Origin: Symmachiella macrocystis
Lineage (GTDB): Bacteria; Planctomycetota; Planctomycetia; Planctomycetales; Planctomycetaceae
Reading direction: 5' to 3'
Assembly (NCBI RefSeq): GCF_007860075.1
Contig: NZ_SJPP01000001.1
Span: 1,324,501 to 1,388,500 of the forward strand
Length of the DNA stretch: 64,000 nt
Under the pieces are notes generated by a model. The model saw only the letters and a list, made by a program, of their open reading frames with translations, was not told where the DNA came from and did not search any database. Shown piece after piece: positions 44,389 through 54,524 of the stretch. Position 1 is the stretch's first letter; each line of letters begins with the position of its first letter. The position numbers were made by a program, and so were the translations under genes.

Positions 44389-45504
44389 ATGTCGTCTTTG
44401 CGAGATAATTTAATCATTCAACTTGGTCCAGGATTGTTCGGGGGCACCACCCTAGGGCATTGGATGAAGTTGTTGTGGGCGAACGGTTTTTCAATTGCGC
44501 CGCAATGTATGTTGCGTGCCGGAGCCATCACGGCGATCTCCGCCGCCACGACCGCATGCAGTTATTATGAAAGCCTGCGGTACTCCTCGAAGGTCCGCGA
44601 TGTCGAGGTGCAACCGCCGATCTTCGTGCTAGGCCATTGGCGGAGCGGCACCACGCATCTGCACAATTTAATGTGCGTCGACAAACGGTTTGCCTACCCC
44701 AATTTTTATCAGGTCTTGTATCCGCACTCGTTTCTCTCGACCGAGTCGACCATCACAAATATGTTTAAAGCGATCGTTCCAGAGAAACGCTTTGTCGACA
44801 ATGTGAAGCTTGCGTTTGACGTGCCCTACGAGGACGAGTTTGCGCTGTGTGTCTCAACACATTTCTCAAATTACACCAGCATGGCGTTTCCCCATGCGGA
44901 AGAAGAGAACAACCGTTATTTGACGATGCGCGACGTCCCGGCTGAAGAATTGGCGCAATGGCGGGCGGCATTGATGTTGTTTCTAAAAAAACTGACCTGG
45001 AAGTACCAGAAGCCGTTGGTGCTCAAGTCGCCTTCGCACACCTGCCGGATTAAACTTCTGCTCGAGATGTTTCCTGACGCAAAGTTCATCCACATCCACC
45101 GCGAGCCGTATAGTGTCTTCCGTTCGACACGCGGTCTGATCACAGGTTGGGATCGTTGGCATCGCTTACAAGTGCGGGATTTTGCCGCGCTCGACGATTA
45201 TTTGATCCGTCGCTACAAAGAGCTGTACGACGTATTCTTCGAAGAGCGCTCGCTGATTCCCGAGGGGCAATTCCACGAGTTGTCCTACGAAGAGCTCGAT
45301 GCGGATCCCTACGGCGAGATTGAAAAAGCATACGCCCAACTCAACTTGCCCGACTTCAACGGAGTCAAAGCAGACATGCAGGCCTACGTCAACGGGATTG
45401 CAAATTACCAGAAAAACGCGCATCCCGACCTGGAACCGGGACTCCGGGCCACCATCGCTCAGGCCTGGCAAAGAAGCTTTGAGGAATGGGATTACGCCGC
45501 CTAA
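44389..45504 (+). CDS. Sulfotransferase family protein
   Basis: 371 aa PAPS-dependent sulfotransferase fold. The 5'-phosphosulfate loop is IFVLGHWRSGTTHLHNLM; the 3'-phosphate part is KFIHIHREPYSVFRSTRGL; LVLKSPSHTCRIKLLLEMFP is also typical of the group of bacterial sulfotransferases. There is a hydrophobic N-terminus but no cleaved signal. The acceptor is unknown. With sulfatases in the same window, this shows the organism both adds and removes sulfate groups, though nothing links the genes physically. It converges with the hypothetical at 45529. Confidence 0.85.
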   Translation: MSSLRDNLIIQLGPGLFGGTTLGHWMKLLWANGFSIAPQCMLRAGAITAISAATTACSYYESLRYSSKVRDVEVQPPIFVLGHWRSGTTHLHNLMCVDKRFAYPNFYQVLYPHSFLSTESTITNMFKAIVPEKRFVDNVKLAFDVPYEDEFALCVSTHFSNYTSMAFPHAEEENNRYLTMRDVPAEELAQWRAALMLFLKKLTWKYQKPLVLKSPSHTCRIKLLLEMFPDAKFIHIHREPYSVFRSTRGLITGWDRWHRLQVRDFAALDDYLIRRYKELYDVFFEERSLIPEGQFHELSYEELDADPYGEIEKAYAQLNLPDFNGVKADMQAYVNGIANYQKNAHPDLEPGLRATIAQAWQRSFEEWDYAA

Positions 45505-45528
45505 CGGGGGCGAAATACCCGACATGCA

Positions 45529-46560
45529 TCATGGGTCGGAGTTGGACGCTTCCTCCTCGTTCGCCGGTTGCAGTTCATTCAATGAGGCCGCATCCAAATC
45601 AGAGAGCGGCCCGTGCGACGCATGTTGCATGCGATCCAGTAGTGTGCGGCGAAAGCGACGGTCCCCGGCTGAATAGCGCCAAAACAAAGCCGCCAGCACA
45701 ACACCCATCAGGACGACGATGCCCAGAATGTAAGGGGCCAGTCCCAACTCGGGGGCGATAGATTGCGGCGGTGTCCAACGCAATTCTTTGCCCAGCAGCA
45801 TGGTGGTCGAATGCGGGCCGTGCTGAGCGACAAAAGCATACTTCTTAAAGAAGTATCCAGTGAAGCGGCAATCCAGGTCCAACTTGGTGCCGGTGGGAAT
45901 CCCCTCGGGGATTTTCGTGAAATGCATCAGCACAGGGTTGGTCCCCGAGTCGGGCGTAAGCATCCACGCTTCGTAAACCGTCTCGATACCGAAATCGTTT
46001 TTGACCGCCTGCATCGGTGTCAACTGTTTAATGCGGCCATGAATGGTGACCAATCGCCCGCGGTAATCATCTGGATCCGTGAACATCTGAGCGAATGTCA
46101 CGTCATCAGCCGCGGCGGACTCCAATTGTTGTTCCGGTAGATCCCGGGCCTGCGCCAGGATTTTGTAGTACGCGCCTTGTTCGGCATTGCGAATGCCCAG
46201 TTTGTTGTCGTAAAGGTTGGAAAGCAGCGCTGGGTCGAGGCGCGTGGGGTCGTCGTCGTCGACTAGTTGCGGATTTTCCTCCGGCGGGTTGGCGGGAAGC
46301 GGTTCAGCCACACGAAATCCGCCGGGTGGCACCGCATCCGCTTCGGGATTGAGTCGCGCGTCGATTGGCTTTTCGGGAGGATTAGCGGCGGAAGACTGTG
46401 CATCGACCGGTGGACCGGTCAACCAGTACCACGATTCAGGCTGGGCGGCGAATTGGAAACCCATGACGACAGCCCCTAATGTGGCCACCATCAACAACAA
46501 CCGACGTTGATCACGGGCATTGAAATAGGGTGTGGGGCCTTCGGTTTTGTGAAATCGCAT
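45529..46560 (-). CDS. Hypothetical membrane protein with a possible OB-fold domain
   Basis: 343 aa, not recognised. A single N-terminal membrane segment (RRLLLMVATLGAVVMGFQFA), a Pro-rich periplasmic linker (about 45-110), a domain at about 150-255 with TDPDDYRGRLVTIHGRIKQL and GTKLDLDCRFTGYFFKKYAF that looks like an OB-fold nucleic-acid or cofactor binder, then a second membrane segment (LGLAPYILGIVVLMGVVLAA) and a short charged tail. Similar layouts are frequent in planctomycetes, without known function. It is divergent from the TPR protein gene. Confidence 0.65.
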   Translation of the reverse strand: MRFHKTEGPTPYFNARDQRRLLLMVATLGAVVMGFQFAAQPESWYWLTGPPVDAQSSAANPPEKPIDARLNPEADAVPPGGFRVAEPLPANPPEENPQLVDDDDPTRLDPALLSNLYDNKLGIRNAEQGAYYKILAQARDLPEQQLESAAADDVTFAQMFTDPDDYRGRLVTIHGRIKQLTPMQAVKNDFGIETVYEAWMLTPDSGTNPVLMHFTKIPEGIPTGTKLDLDCRFTGYFFKKYAFVAQHGPHSTTMLLGKELRWTPPQSIAPELGLAPYILGIVVLMGVVLAALFWRYSAGDRRFRRTLLDRMQHASHGPLSDLDAASLNELQPANEEEASNSDP

Positions 46561-46777
46561 GCGATCGTCAATATCCGCGTGAAGACGTGGGCAAAAATAC
46601 CGTATTGCCTATTATAGGCGAACGCCGCACGATGCGAAATCCGCAATCCGCCACAACGTGCAGCAAATGCCCCCCTCTGCTGGTGACGAGTTGCGATGAG
46701 CGGTGGCGGGCTATATTCTGGGGGGAGTTGGTTTGTCGCAATTTATCGCGAATTTTTGTTGATCGTGGGATGTGAAT

Positions 46778-49700
46778 ATGAAACTCGCTTGGCTCATCTC
46801 GATATCGCTGTTACTCACAGCCGTGGCCGCGGCCGAGGATCGTGTGGTGGATCGACGTTTGGAGTTTTTGGGCGCGCTGCGAGAGAGAGCATATTATGAT
46901 TATGCCCTGTTGTATTTGGAGCAATTGGAGGCTCGGCAGGACCTCTCGGATGAGTTGCGCCAAGTGCTGCCGTTGGAAAAAGCGTTGATCTTGTTGGAAG
47001 ATGTCCGCCAATCGACGGCAGCGGCCGAACAACACGCCCAGTTGGATTTGGCCAGTGCGGAATTGTCACGGTTTCTCCAGGCAAATCCGGACCATGAACG
47101 CGCGGCTCAGGCGAACAGTGAATTGGGGCAGGTGTATGTGCAAAAAGGGCGTGTGGATGTGTTTCAATCCCGCTCGCCGGCCAATTTGCGGCGCAAATCG
47201 GAATTGCGCAAGTCGGCCCGAGAGTATTTCCAGAAAGCCCGGGAGGTTTTCACCAAAGCGGAGGCCCAGCATAAAGCGGCCTTTGAAAAATTTGACACGC
47301 ATATTGATCAGCAGAAGTCCCCCAAACTGTTTGCGGAACGACGCGCAGTCGAGAAGAATTATCTGCAGGCTCAATTCAATTTGGCTCACGTCACATTCTA
47401 TGAATCCGAAACCTTCGACCCTGGATCGGATGAGAATAAAAAGCTACTGCAACAAGCGGCCGCACAATTCGAAGAGATTCACAATGCCTACCGCAGTTTG
47501 ATAGTGGGTTTGTATTCACGGATGTGGCAGGGCAAGTGCTACGAAGAATTGGGGAATACCTCACAAGCGTTGGGGATCTATAAGGAACTGCTGGGGCACC
47601 CCGGCACGAATGAAACGCTGGCCCAACTCAAAGATGCCGTTCAGCGATTTCGTATGGTCTGCCTCAATTCCCGTAATGACCATGCACTGGTCATCATTGA
47701 GGCCGACGAATGGCTCAATCAACGCGAGCGGGTCAGATACGGATCCCGCGATCACCTGGGGATTCTATGGGAACGGATTCTCGCCCGCGAAGCATTGGCG
47801 GCAGTTGAAGGCACCGATGAAAAGGAAAAGGGGAAATTGCTCCGTCCAACGCGGTCTGACCTGACGTTCATCAAATCACGTTCGGCTGAATTACGCGAAA
47901 TGGCCTCAGAGAAAGAACGGGTCATTCAGGGGCTTTTAAAAATAGCAAATACCGATCCCGAGGAATTTGACGTCGCCTTTATGGAGGGGCGGTCCTTGGT
48001 CACACTTATCGGCACATTGAATGAAAAGTTTCGAGAGGCCCAAAATTCGAATGACGAGACCGCAATCGAAGCCACAAAACAAGAACGTGCCGAATCAGTC
48101 ACTGAGGCGGTTCGGATACTGAACTTGGCAATTCAGTTGTCCGACCAGACCACGAAAATTGAGGACCTCAACCAAGCCCGGTATTGGCTGGCGGTCGCCT
48201 ATTTCTTTATGGATGACCATGAGTATGACGCAGCCGTGATTGGAGATTTCATCGCACGCCGCTACAAAGACGCAACTCCCAGCGTCGCACTCGACGCCGC
48301 ATTTTTGTCGATGACCGCTCATATCGAGGCTTTCAACGCCAACCGCTCCCCGGACGCCTCGGCCGAAATCGCTGCGGTGGATCTGCAACCGGTGATCTCG
48401 ATGGCGGAACTGATTACCAACCATTGGCCGAAGCAGCCCAGGGCAGATGATGCGCGGGTGCGGCTGGGGGAATTTTATAATCGGCTCAAGCAATATCAAA
48501 AAGCCGCTGACAATTTCAATCAAGTCGACGAGTCAGCGGATCAATATTTGGACGCGCAGTTGAAAGCGGGACAGGCCTATTGGAATGCCTATGTCTCAGC
48601 CGCCTCGTCCGACGAGAACGAACCGGTGGATGAAAAAACAACGCAACAATGGTTGGAGCAAGCCCGGCAACACCTTGTTGTGGGCATCGCCAAGATGCAA
48701 GAAGGCTTGGCCCCCGATGAAAAACCGTCCGACGCGCTGACCTATGCCAAGTTGACATTGTCCATGATTCATAACGAGACGGGCGATTTCCCCGCAGCTG
48801 TGGAGTTGCTGGCCGGAAAGCAATTCGCCGTGTTGCCGCAAGTCGCCACGACCGCCCCGAGACCGGAGCAAGGTGTGACCAGCGTCAAATTTGCCACAGC
48901 CGCCTATCAACAGGCGATGCGGGCCTACGTCGGTACGCGCGACATCAACAAAGCGCAAGCCGTTTTGCAGGAATTAGAAACTCTGGGAAGTAGCGAAGTG
49001 GTGACCGGCCAACTCGTGCAATTGGGCAAACAATTACAGGAGGAAGTAGAGCGCTTGCGGAGTCGCAACGACCCCCGTTTGCCGGACGTTGTGAAGTCAT
49101 TCGAAGAGTTCCTCACGGCCATGTATGAACGTGAAAACCAGACCCTGCAAATGCTGTCTTGGGTCGGTCTGACCTATTATGACTTGGGGCAAGGATTGAG
49201 TAACGGCAAAGTTCCACCACCTCCCGAAGCGGTCGACAAATTCGCCCGGTCGGCTGCCGTTTTCACCGATGCCTTAAAGCGATATGAAGCCGACCCCACC
49301 TTGGTAACAAGGAAACAAGCGGCCAACTGGCAATTGCGGTTGGCGCGGGCCTTGCATCAACAGGGGGAATATGAACAAGCCCAGAAATTGATCATGCAGA
49401 TCCTGAGCAAAAACGCGCGAGCCATTGACGTCCAAATGGAGGCCGCCATGCTAATGACCGATTGGGCCCTTGTGGACCCCAGCCATGCAGCAGAGCATCT
49501 GGAGGGAGCCATCGGCGGCGTCAAACCGTCCGGCGGCGGCGATAAAATCATTTGGGGTTGGGGGACCTTGTCACAAAAAGTCTTGACGGCGATGCTGCAA
49601 GGAGGCGATGCTCAGAAAAACCAAGAGTTGGCTCAACTGTTCGCCGAGAGCCGATACTGGTTGGCCGTATGCCGCCGACGGTTGGGTCTCGCGCAATCGG

Positions 49701-50098
49701 CCACCGATGAACAAGTGCGGTATTTAGAATTGGCGCTGTTGGATATTACCAGTACGGTGCATGCCGGCGCCAACATCAGTCAAACCCCCTGGTGGACAAA
49801 GCTAAACACCCTCAACAAGGACATTCATAGTGATCTCGGCCGTACGGCTCCCTCCGACTTGCGTCCTCCGGTAAGCATCGCCACCACCGAACTAACAACC
49901 GAGACGACGAGCGGACAGGATGTCGCAATCGCATCACCAACCGATTCCCCAGCGGTCGCCGCTGCAGCCCCGGAAACAAACACAGGTTCCAGCAATTTAA
50001 CATTATTGATTGCTGGCGGCCTGACCCTCGCGTTTGTCGGCGTGATGGGATATTTACTATTCGCCGGCGGCAAAAAGAAAACACGCCGCTACCGTTAA
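46778..50098 (+). CDS. Very long TPR protein with signal peptide and C-terminal anchor
   Basis: 1106 aa. Signal peptide (MKLAWLISISLLLTAVAAAE) then nearly continuous helical repeats up to about residue 1040, such as LYSRMWQGKCYEELGNTSQA, ADDARVRLGEFYNRLKQYQK, AADNFNQVDESADQYLDAQL and RLARALHQQGEYEQAQKLIM. A low-complexity Thr/Pro/Ala stretch precedes one membrane helix (NLTLLIAGGLTLAFVGVMGY) and the basic tail GGKKKTRRYR. This makes a large periplasmic scaffold held at its C-terminus to the inner membrane. ATG 46778 is preferred to GTG 46772. The 135-aa protein at 50144 follows 45 nt later. Confidence 0.8.
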   Translation: MKLAWLISISLLLTAVAAAEDRVVDRRLEFLGALRERAYYDYALLYLEQLEARQDLSDELRQVLPLEKALILLEDVRQSTAAAEQHAQLDLASAELSRFLQANPDHERAAQANSELGQVYVQKGRVDVFQSRSPANLRRKSELRKSAREYFQKAREVFTKAEAQHKAAFEKFDTHIDQQKSPKLFAERRAVEKNYLQAQFNLAHVTFYESETFDPGSDENKKLLQQAAAQFEEIHNAYRSLIVGLYSRMWQGKCYEELGNTSQALGIYKELLGHPGTNETLAQLKDAVQRFRMVCLNSRNDHALVIIEADEWLNQRERVRYGSRDHLGILWERILAREALAAVEGTDEKEKGKLLRPTRSDLTFIKSRSAELREMASEKERVIQGLLKIANTDPEEFDVAFMEGRSLVTLIGTLNEKFREAQNSNDETAIEATKQERAESVTEAVRILNLAIQLSDQTTKIEDLNQARYWLAVAYFFMDDHEYDAAVIGDFIARRYKDATPSVALDAAFLSMTAHIEAFNANRSPDASAEIAAVDLQPVISMAELITNHWPKQPRADDARVRLGEFYNRLKQYQKAADNFNQVDESADQYLDAQLKAGQAYWNAYVSAASSDENEPVDEKTTQQWLEQARQHLVVGIAKMQEGLAPDEKPSDALTYAKLTLSMIHNETGDFPAAVELLAGKQFAVLPQVATTAPRPEQGVTSVKFATAAYQQAMRAYVGTRDINKAQAVLQELETLGSSEVVTGQLVQLGKQLQEEVERLRSRNDPRLPDVVKSFEEFLTAMYERENQTLQMLSWVGLTYYDLGQGLSNGKVPPPPEAVDKFARSAAVFTDALKRYEADPTLVTRKQAANWQLRLARALHQQGEYEQAQKLIMQILSKNARAIDVQMEAAMLMTDWALVDPSHAAEHLEGAIGGVKPSGGGDKIIWGWGTLSQKVLTAMLQGGDAQKNQELAQLFAESRYWLAVCRRRLGLAQSATDEQVRYLELALLDITSTVHAGANISQTPWWTKLNTLNKDIHSDLGRTAPSDLRPPVSIATTELTTETTSGQDVAIASPTDSPAVAAAAPETNTGSSNLTLLIAGGLTLAFVGVMGYLLFAGGKKKTRRYR

Positions 50099-50143
50099 AT
50101 TCATCGGCGAATATTTCGTAACTGCCTACTGCCTACTAATAAA

Positions 50144-50551
50144 ATGCCCGAACAATTAACCGCTGGTGAACAACTGGCCCGTGATATTATCGACCGCGTC
50201 GAATCTTTGATTCTTGAGGCGGAACTCGAACAAAAACCGCTGGAACTCGACCCGTTCCGGGAACGGCTGTTCGAGTTGTTCGTCATGGCCGAAGCGACCG
50301 GCTTCGTGCTCGACGGGGACGTAAACCTACCCGACCTCTCCTCCGACGGTGTGGGACACGAACTGGCCCAACGTTGGAATCTGGCCGATGCGGTCCGCTC
50401 CAGCATGGAACAACAGGCCCGCCTAGAGGGCGAACAACTGGTCAAAATGCGGCTGATGTGGTCGTTCATGCGCATGTGGATGGAATGGACCTACGCCTGG
50501 CAACGCTGGGAGGAATTTCATCCGACGGAAAGCAGCGATCCCACGACGTAA
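50144..50551 (+). CDS. Hypothetical acidic protein downstream of the TPR gene
   Basis: 135 aa, not recognised. Almost entirely helical and acidic: LARDIIDRVESLILEAELEQ, a FVLDGDVNLPDL turn, and a Trp/Met-rich C-terminal helix (KMRLMWSFMRMWMEWTYAWQ). There is no signal or membrane segment, so it is cytosolic. Placement just after the giant TPR gene on the same strand suggests the same transcript. The Trp-rich helix could pack against a partner protein. Confidence 0.6.
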   Translation: MPEQLTAGEQLARDIIDRVESLILEAELEQKPLELDPFRERLFELFVMAEATGFVLDGDVNLPDLSSDGVGHELAQRWNLADAVRSSMEQQARLEGEQLVKMRLMWSFMRMWMEWTYAWQRWEEFHPTESSDPTT

Positions 50552-50595
50552 AGTTGGTGCGTAAGCAGCAGGGGGATCATGCGTTGTTTTCCGCA

Positions 50596-52137
50596 TTAAG
50601 CCTTCGCCGGCACGTCCCCCAACACCAAGCGTGTGATCGCCTCCGTGTCTTGTGGGTTGGGGAGGCCCCAGTTGGGTTCGTAGTGATATAACTCCTGCAT
50701 TGAGGGCACTCCGAAGTTACCGTGTAGGATTTCGAAGTGGTCACAGGTGAGCAACGCGGGATGGCAGACGCCGCAGGCGCGGGAGAGGTGGGTGAGTTCC
50801 TTGCGGAGCGAGACGACATAGTTTGCCATCCGTGCCGCTTTCGACGTGGGGTCCAGGCCGCGCATTAGCCAACGGTTTTGCGTGGCGATTCCCGCCGGGC
50901 AATGGCCGGTGTGGCAGCGTTGTGCTTGAATGCAGCCGATCGACAGCATGGCTTCGCGGCCCACATTCACCAAGTCGCAACCGAGTGCAAAAGCAAATAA
51001 AGCCGTTTCCGGCAGTCCCAATTTTCCCGAGCCGATGAAAACGATGTCCTGGTGTAATCCGGATTCGGCGAACGTGCGATACACGCGGCTCATGCCAAGC
51101 TTAAACGGCAACGAGACGTGATCACTGAAGGAGAGCGGCGCAGCACCGGTCCCGCCTTCACCGCCATCGACGGTGATGAAATCAACGCCGCGGTCGGAAT
51201 TCGACATGGCTTTAGCCAACTCCTGCCAAAAGGCAAGCTCCCCCACAGCCGATTTGATACCCACAGGCAGGCCGGTTTTATCGGCCAGGAGTTCCACGAA
51301 ATCCAGCATGCTGTCGACATCGTGAAAGGCGCGATGGTTGTTGGGGCTGGCGCAGTCGACCCCCATGGGAATACCGCGGATCTCGGAGATTTCGCGAGAA
51401 ATCTTGGCCGCCGGCAGCATGCCCCCCAGGCCCGGTTTGGCCCCTTGGCTGAGTTTGATTTCGATCGCCCGAATGGGATGGGCCGCCACCGTATCGAGGA
51501 ACATTTGTAGGTCAAAGTTTCCCTGTGCGTCGCGACAACCGAAATAGCCGGTGCCGATTTGCCAAATCAATTCGCCGCCATGCAGATGGTAGCGCGAGAC
51601 GCCACCCTCACCGGTGTTGTGCAGGCAACCAGCAATCTGCGAACCGCGATTCAGCGCTTCGATGGCCGGCGCGCTGAGCGATCCAAAACTCATTGCCGAA
51701 ATATTCACCACCGACGTCGGCCGAAAAGCCAGTCTGCGGCCTCGCTTTCCTCCCAGAACCTTGGCGCAGGGCAGTGAAAAATTCGGATCAAATTCCGCAT
51801 CGCAGCCGTGATAAATGGGCAGCGGAAACATCACCTGCTTGACGATCAAATGATTGGCCGGAGTCTCAAGATCGTTGTCTGTGCCGAAGCCGAAATAGTT
51901 GTTGGCAAGTTTAGAAGAGGCATACACCCAACGCCGCTGATCACGAGAGAAAGGCCGCTCCTCGTTGTTGTCGGTCACAATATATTGCCGCAACTCCGGA
52001 CCGACAGCTTCGAGGATGTAGCGAAAATGTCCGATCACCGGAAAGTTGCGGAGAATCGCATGCTTGGTTTGCAACAGATCGTAGATGACGACGGTAAGCA
52101 GACAGAATCCCAAGCCGGCGAAGATCCAATACGCCAT
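50596..52137 (-). CDS. FMN-binding glutamate-synthase-like protein
   Basis: 513 aa, related to the FMN/iron-sulfur domain of glutamate synthase large subunit (GltB). N-terminal membrane helix (YWIFAGLGFCLLTVVIYDLL), RPTSVVNISAMSFGSLSAPA, NTGEGGVSRYHLHGG, IEIKLSQGAKPGLGGMLPAA, VDFITVDGGEGGTGAAPLSF and the cluster region CIQAQRCHTGHCPAGIATQ. No glutaminase domain, so it does not by itself make glutamate from glutamine. Such stand-alone proteins with an N-terminal helix are widespread and of unknown electron partner. It is divergent from the 182-aa protein. Confidence 0.88.
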   Translation of the reverse strand: MAYWIFAGLGFCLLTVVIYDLLQTKHAILRNFPVIGHFRYILEAVGPELRQYIVTDNNEERPFSRDQRRWVYASSKLANNYFGFGTDNDLETPANHLIVKQVMFPLPIYHGCDAEFDPNFSLPCAKVLGGKRGRRLAFRPTSVVNISAMSFGSLSAPAIEALNRGSQIAGCLHNTGEGGVSRYHLHGGELIWQIGTGYFGCRDAQGNFDLQMFLDTVAAHPIRAIEIKLSQGAKPGLGGMLPAAKISREISEIRGIPMGVDCASPNNHRAFHDVDSMLDFVELLADKTGLPVGIKSAVGELAFWQELAKAMSNSDRGVDFITVDGGEGGTGAAPLSFSDHVSLPFKLGMSRVYRTFAESGLHQDIVFIGSGKLGLPETALFAFALGCDLVNVGREAMLSIGCIQAQRCHTGHCPAGIATQNRWLMRGLDPTSKAARMANYVVSLRKELTHLSRACGVCHPALLTCDHFEILHGNFGVPSMQELYHYEPNWGLPNPQDTEAITRLVLGDVPAKA

Positions 52138-52569
52138 TGCGGTGTCGCTTTCTGTTGATGTCCCGTTGAACAGTCACGGGTGGCTTCAGACGTGATCAAC
52201 CTAACATAGATTGGGGGTTGTAGCAAAAAACAACGGAGGAAAGAAGAATCTGGACGGAGGAGACGGCCTAAAAAGCAACCATAAAAAAAACGAAAGACAT
52301 AAAAAGAACTTACGTTTTTGAGCCAATTTTTGATTTGAGCTCTACTTCAGCGCCGCAGGTCTTCGTCGTTTTTTCTGTGATTTTTCGTGTGTTTCTCGTC
52401 TTTCGTAGTCCCCACGAATTTTCGACAATCCAGGAGTGTTGGCAATTCGCCTTTTAGCGTTTGCCGAGCGGAACCCGGTATTCTGTACGGTGACGGCGCG
52501 AATCGTTAGAATTGGATCTGTAGATCCGTTTTGTAATCACTCTCACGTTCTTCAAACGAAAAGCTGATC
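52138..52569. other. Intergenic region between divergent genes
   Basis: 432 bases. It is AT-rich in its middle, with ACGAAAGAC (about 52290) and its complement GTCTTTCGT (about 52398) as the only clear inverted pair, and repeated TTTTTCTGTG/TTTTTCGTGTG stretches. No gene supported. It should hold both promoters. Confidence 0.45.
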
Positions 52570-53118
52570 GTGTCGCGTATCTTTCTGTCCTTGGTGACCG
52601 TACAGACTGCCGTATTGGGGTATGCCATTTATCGTGGCTGGAATATCGGCGATGCCACCGAGATGGCTGCGCAGGATGCGGTGTCGTTTCATATGAAATT
52701 CGGCCTCTTCGCGATCCTATTGTGCTGCTTTTGCCATGCACTGCTGCTGACCTATTTCATGGGTACCGGCCGCTGGTTGGAGGAGACCTGCACGGCTTAT
52801 GAGTTGGGTCCGGAATTTCGTGAGCGGAACATGAAACTCAAGTGGTCGGCTTATCCGGCGATGACGGTTTGCTTCGCGCTGTTGATCGGCATGATGATCA
52901 CTGGTGTTGCCGCTGATCCGGCCTCTATGGTCAAGTTCGATGGCTGGGGCAGCCTCGACGCGGCACAGGTGCATCTTTGGGTTGTGATTTTGACGGTTTC
53001 GATCAACTTGGCGGTCAATGTGGGCGAATTCGTCGCGATTCGCGGCAACGGGGAATTGGTGAATGCGGTGTTGGACCGTGTGCGCGAGATTCGAACGGAA
53101 CGAGGACTGGAAGTCTAA
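52570..53118 (+). CDS. Hypothetical four-helix membrane protein
   Basis: 182 aa, not recognised. Four membrane segments: FLSLVTVQTAVLGYAIYRG, GLFAILLCCFCHALLLTYFM, AMTVCFALLIGMMITGV, and VILTVSINLAVNVGEFVAI, with a charged C-terminal helix. The start is GTG 52570. Its stop overlaps the next start (TAATG at 53116-53120), so the APC permease is coupled to it; an accessory subunit is conceivable. Confidence 0.7.
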   Translation: MSRIFLSLVTVQTAVLGYAIYRGWNIGDATEMAAQDAVSFHMKFGLFAILLCCFCHALLLTYFMGTGRWLEETCTAYELGPEFRERNMKLKWSAYPAMTVCFALLIGMMITGVAADPASMVKFDGWGSLDAAQVHLWVVILTVSINLAVNVGEFVAIRGNGELVNAVLDRVREIRTERGLEV

Positions 53119-54506
53119 TGCTACCGGCCACTCCCGAGCCCGACCCAACCCAGCGGACGTTGGGCGTCGTTACGGCGACGTTGTTGGTCGTTGCCAGCAT
53201 GATCGGCACGGGTATTTTTACCACCACGGGCTACATGGTCCGCGACGTTCCGTCGCTGCCTGCGATTTTGTTTGCCTGGGTGTTGGGAGGCATCGCCGCT
53301 TTGCTGGGCGCATGGGCCTATGCCGAATTGGCTGCGTGCATGCCTCGCAACGGGGGTGAATATCACATTCTCTCGCGGTTGTTTCACCCGGCGATTGGCT
53401 TTATGTCGGCTTTCGTATCATTGATTGTTGGATTCTGCGCACCCATCGCGGCCACCGCACTGGCATTTGCGAAATACCTGGAGACGGTCATCCCGGATGG
53501 TTATCAGCAGATGGCGGCGTTTCTTTTAGGCGACACCTCGTCCCGATCTCTCGAATGGGTGAACAGCGGCATCGCGATCGAATTGGTGCTGGTGCTGACA
53601 TCGATTCACCTACTGCACGTAGCGCACGGCAGCCGCTTTCAAAATCTGTTTACGATTTTTAAAGTCGTTTTGCTGTCTGTTTTGATCATTGCCGGATTGT
53701 CGCAAGGTGATCTGTCGCGGATTACCGGCGATAAGCGGCCCATTTTCGAAGCGATTCTGACCCCCGGTTTCGCGATTGGCTTGGTTTTCATCTCCTATGC
53801 GTATACCGGTTGGAATGCCGCGGCCTACATGGCGGGGGAGATTCGAGAGCCGCGGCGCAATTTGCCGATCGCCTTGTGTCTGGGGACGTTGATCGTAACG
53901 GCGCTGTTTTTAGGATTAAACGTCGTCTACTTGACAGCGGTCCCCCGCGCGGAATTGGCCGGTGTAGAAACGGTGGCCAATACGGCAATCATCGGCTTAT
54001 TCGGCACCGAAGCGGCCCGTTGGATGACATTGCTGATCGTGCTGGGACTGGTTTCGATGGCCGGCGCGCTGATCATGACCGGATCGCGGGTTTATGAAAC
54101 GGTTGGTCAGGACTTTCGCCAATTACGCTGGTTCGCCTTACGCCGCGGACGAGGTGGTCCGCACGTTGCACTGCTCGTGCAAGCGGCCGTAGCGGTCATC
54201 ATGATCATTGTGGGCAACTTGCAGATCCTGATGGCCTATGTCGGATTTACGCTGTCCTTGTTTTCCGCGTTGGCTGTCTGCGGGATTTTCGTCTTACGCC
54301 GTCGTCATCCCCAACCAGCGGATGCGTTTCGTATGCCAGGATATCCGCTGACGCCGCTGTTGTTCATTCTGTTTACGCTGTGGATAGTCGGAATGGTGAT
54401 CTATCGCGAGCCAAACGTTGCCATCGCCGGCCTGGGCACCTTGGCCGCTGGCGGAGCCTTGTATTGGGTACTGGATCGCTCGCCATCACCCAATGATGCT
54501 GAGTGA
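53118..54506 (+). CDS. APC-family amino acid permease
   Basis: 462 aa, twelve membrane segments. TM1 has the substrate-binding VASMIGTGIFTTTGYM loop, TM2 LPAILFAWVLGGIAALLGAW, then YAELAACMPRNGGEYHILSR, and TM6 FISYAYTGWNAAAYMAGEIR EPRRNLP; all are APC superfamily marks of the amino acid/polyamine type. ATG 53118 overlaps the previous stop by one base, so the longer open frame starting at 52977 is not used. The substrate is unknown. It converges with the sulfatase gene (18-nt gap). Confidence 0.9.
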   Translation: MLPATPEPDPTQRTLGVVTATLLVVASMIGTGIFTTTGYMVRDVPSLPAILFAWVLGGIAALLGAWAYAELAACMPRNGGEYHILSRLFHPAIGFMSAFVSLIVGFCAPIAATALAFAKYLETVIPDGYQQMAAFLLGDTSSRSLEWVNSGIAIELVLVLTSIHLLHVAHGSRFQNLFTIFKVVLLSVLIIAGLSQGDLSRITGDKRPIFEAILTPGFAIGLVFISYAYTGWNAAAYMAGEIREPRRNLPIALCLGTLIVTALFLGLNVVYLTAVPRAELAGVETVANTAIIGLFGTEAARWMTLLIVLGLVSMAGALIMTGSRVYETVGQDFRQLRWFALRRGRGGPHVALLVQAAVAVIMIIVGNLQILMAYVGFTLSLFSALAVCGIFVLRRRHPQPADAFRMPGYPLTPLLFILFTLWIVGMVIYREPNVAIAGLGTLAAGGALYWVLDRSPSPNDAE

Positions 54507-54524
54507 TGACGTGTCGGCTGAGCA

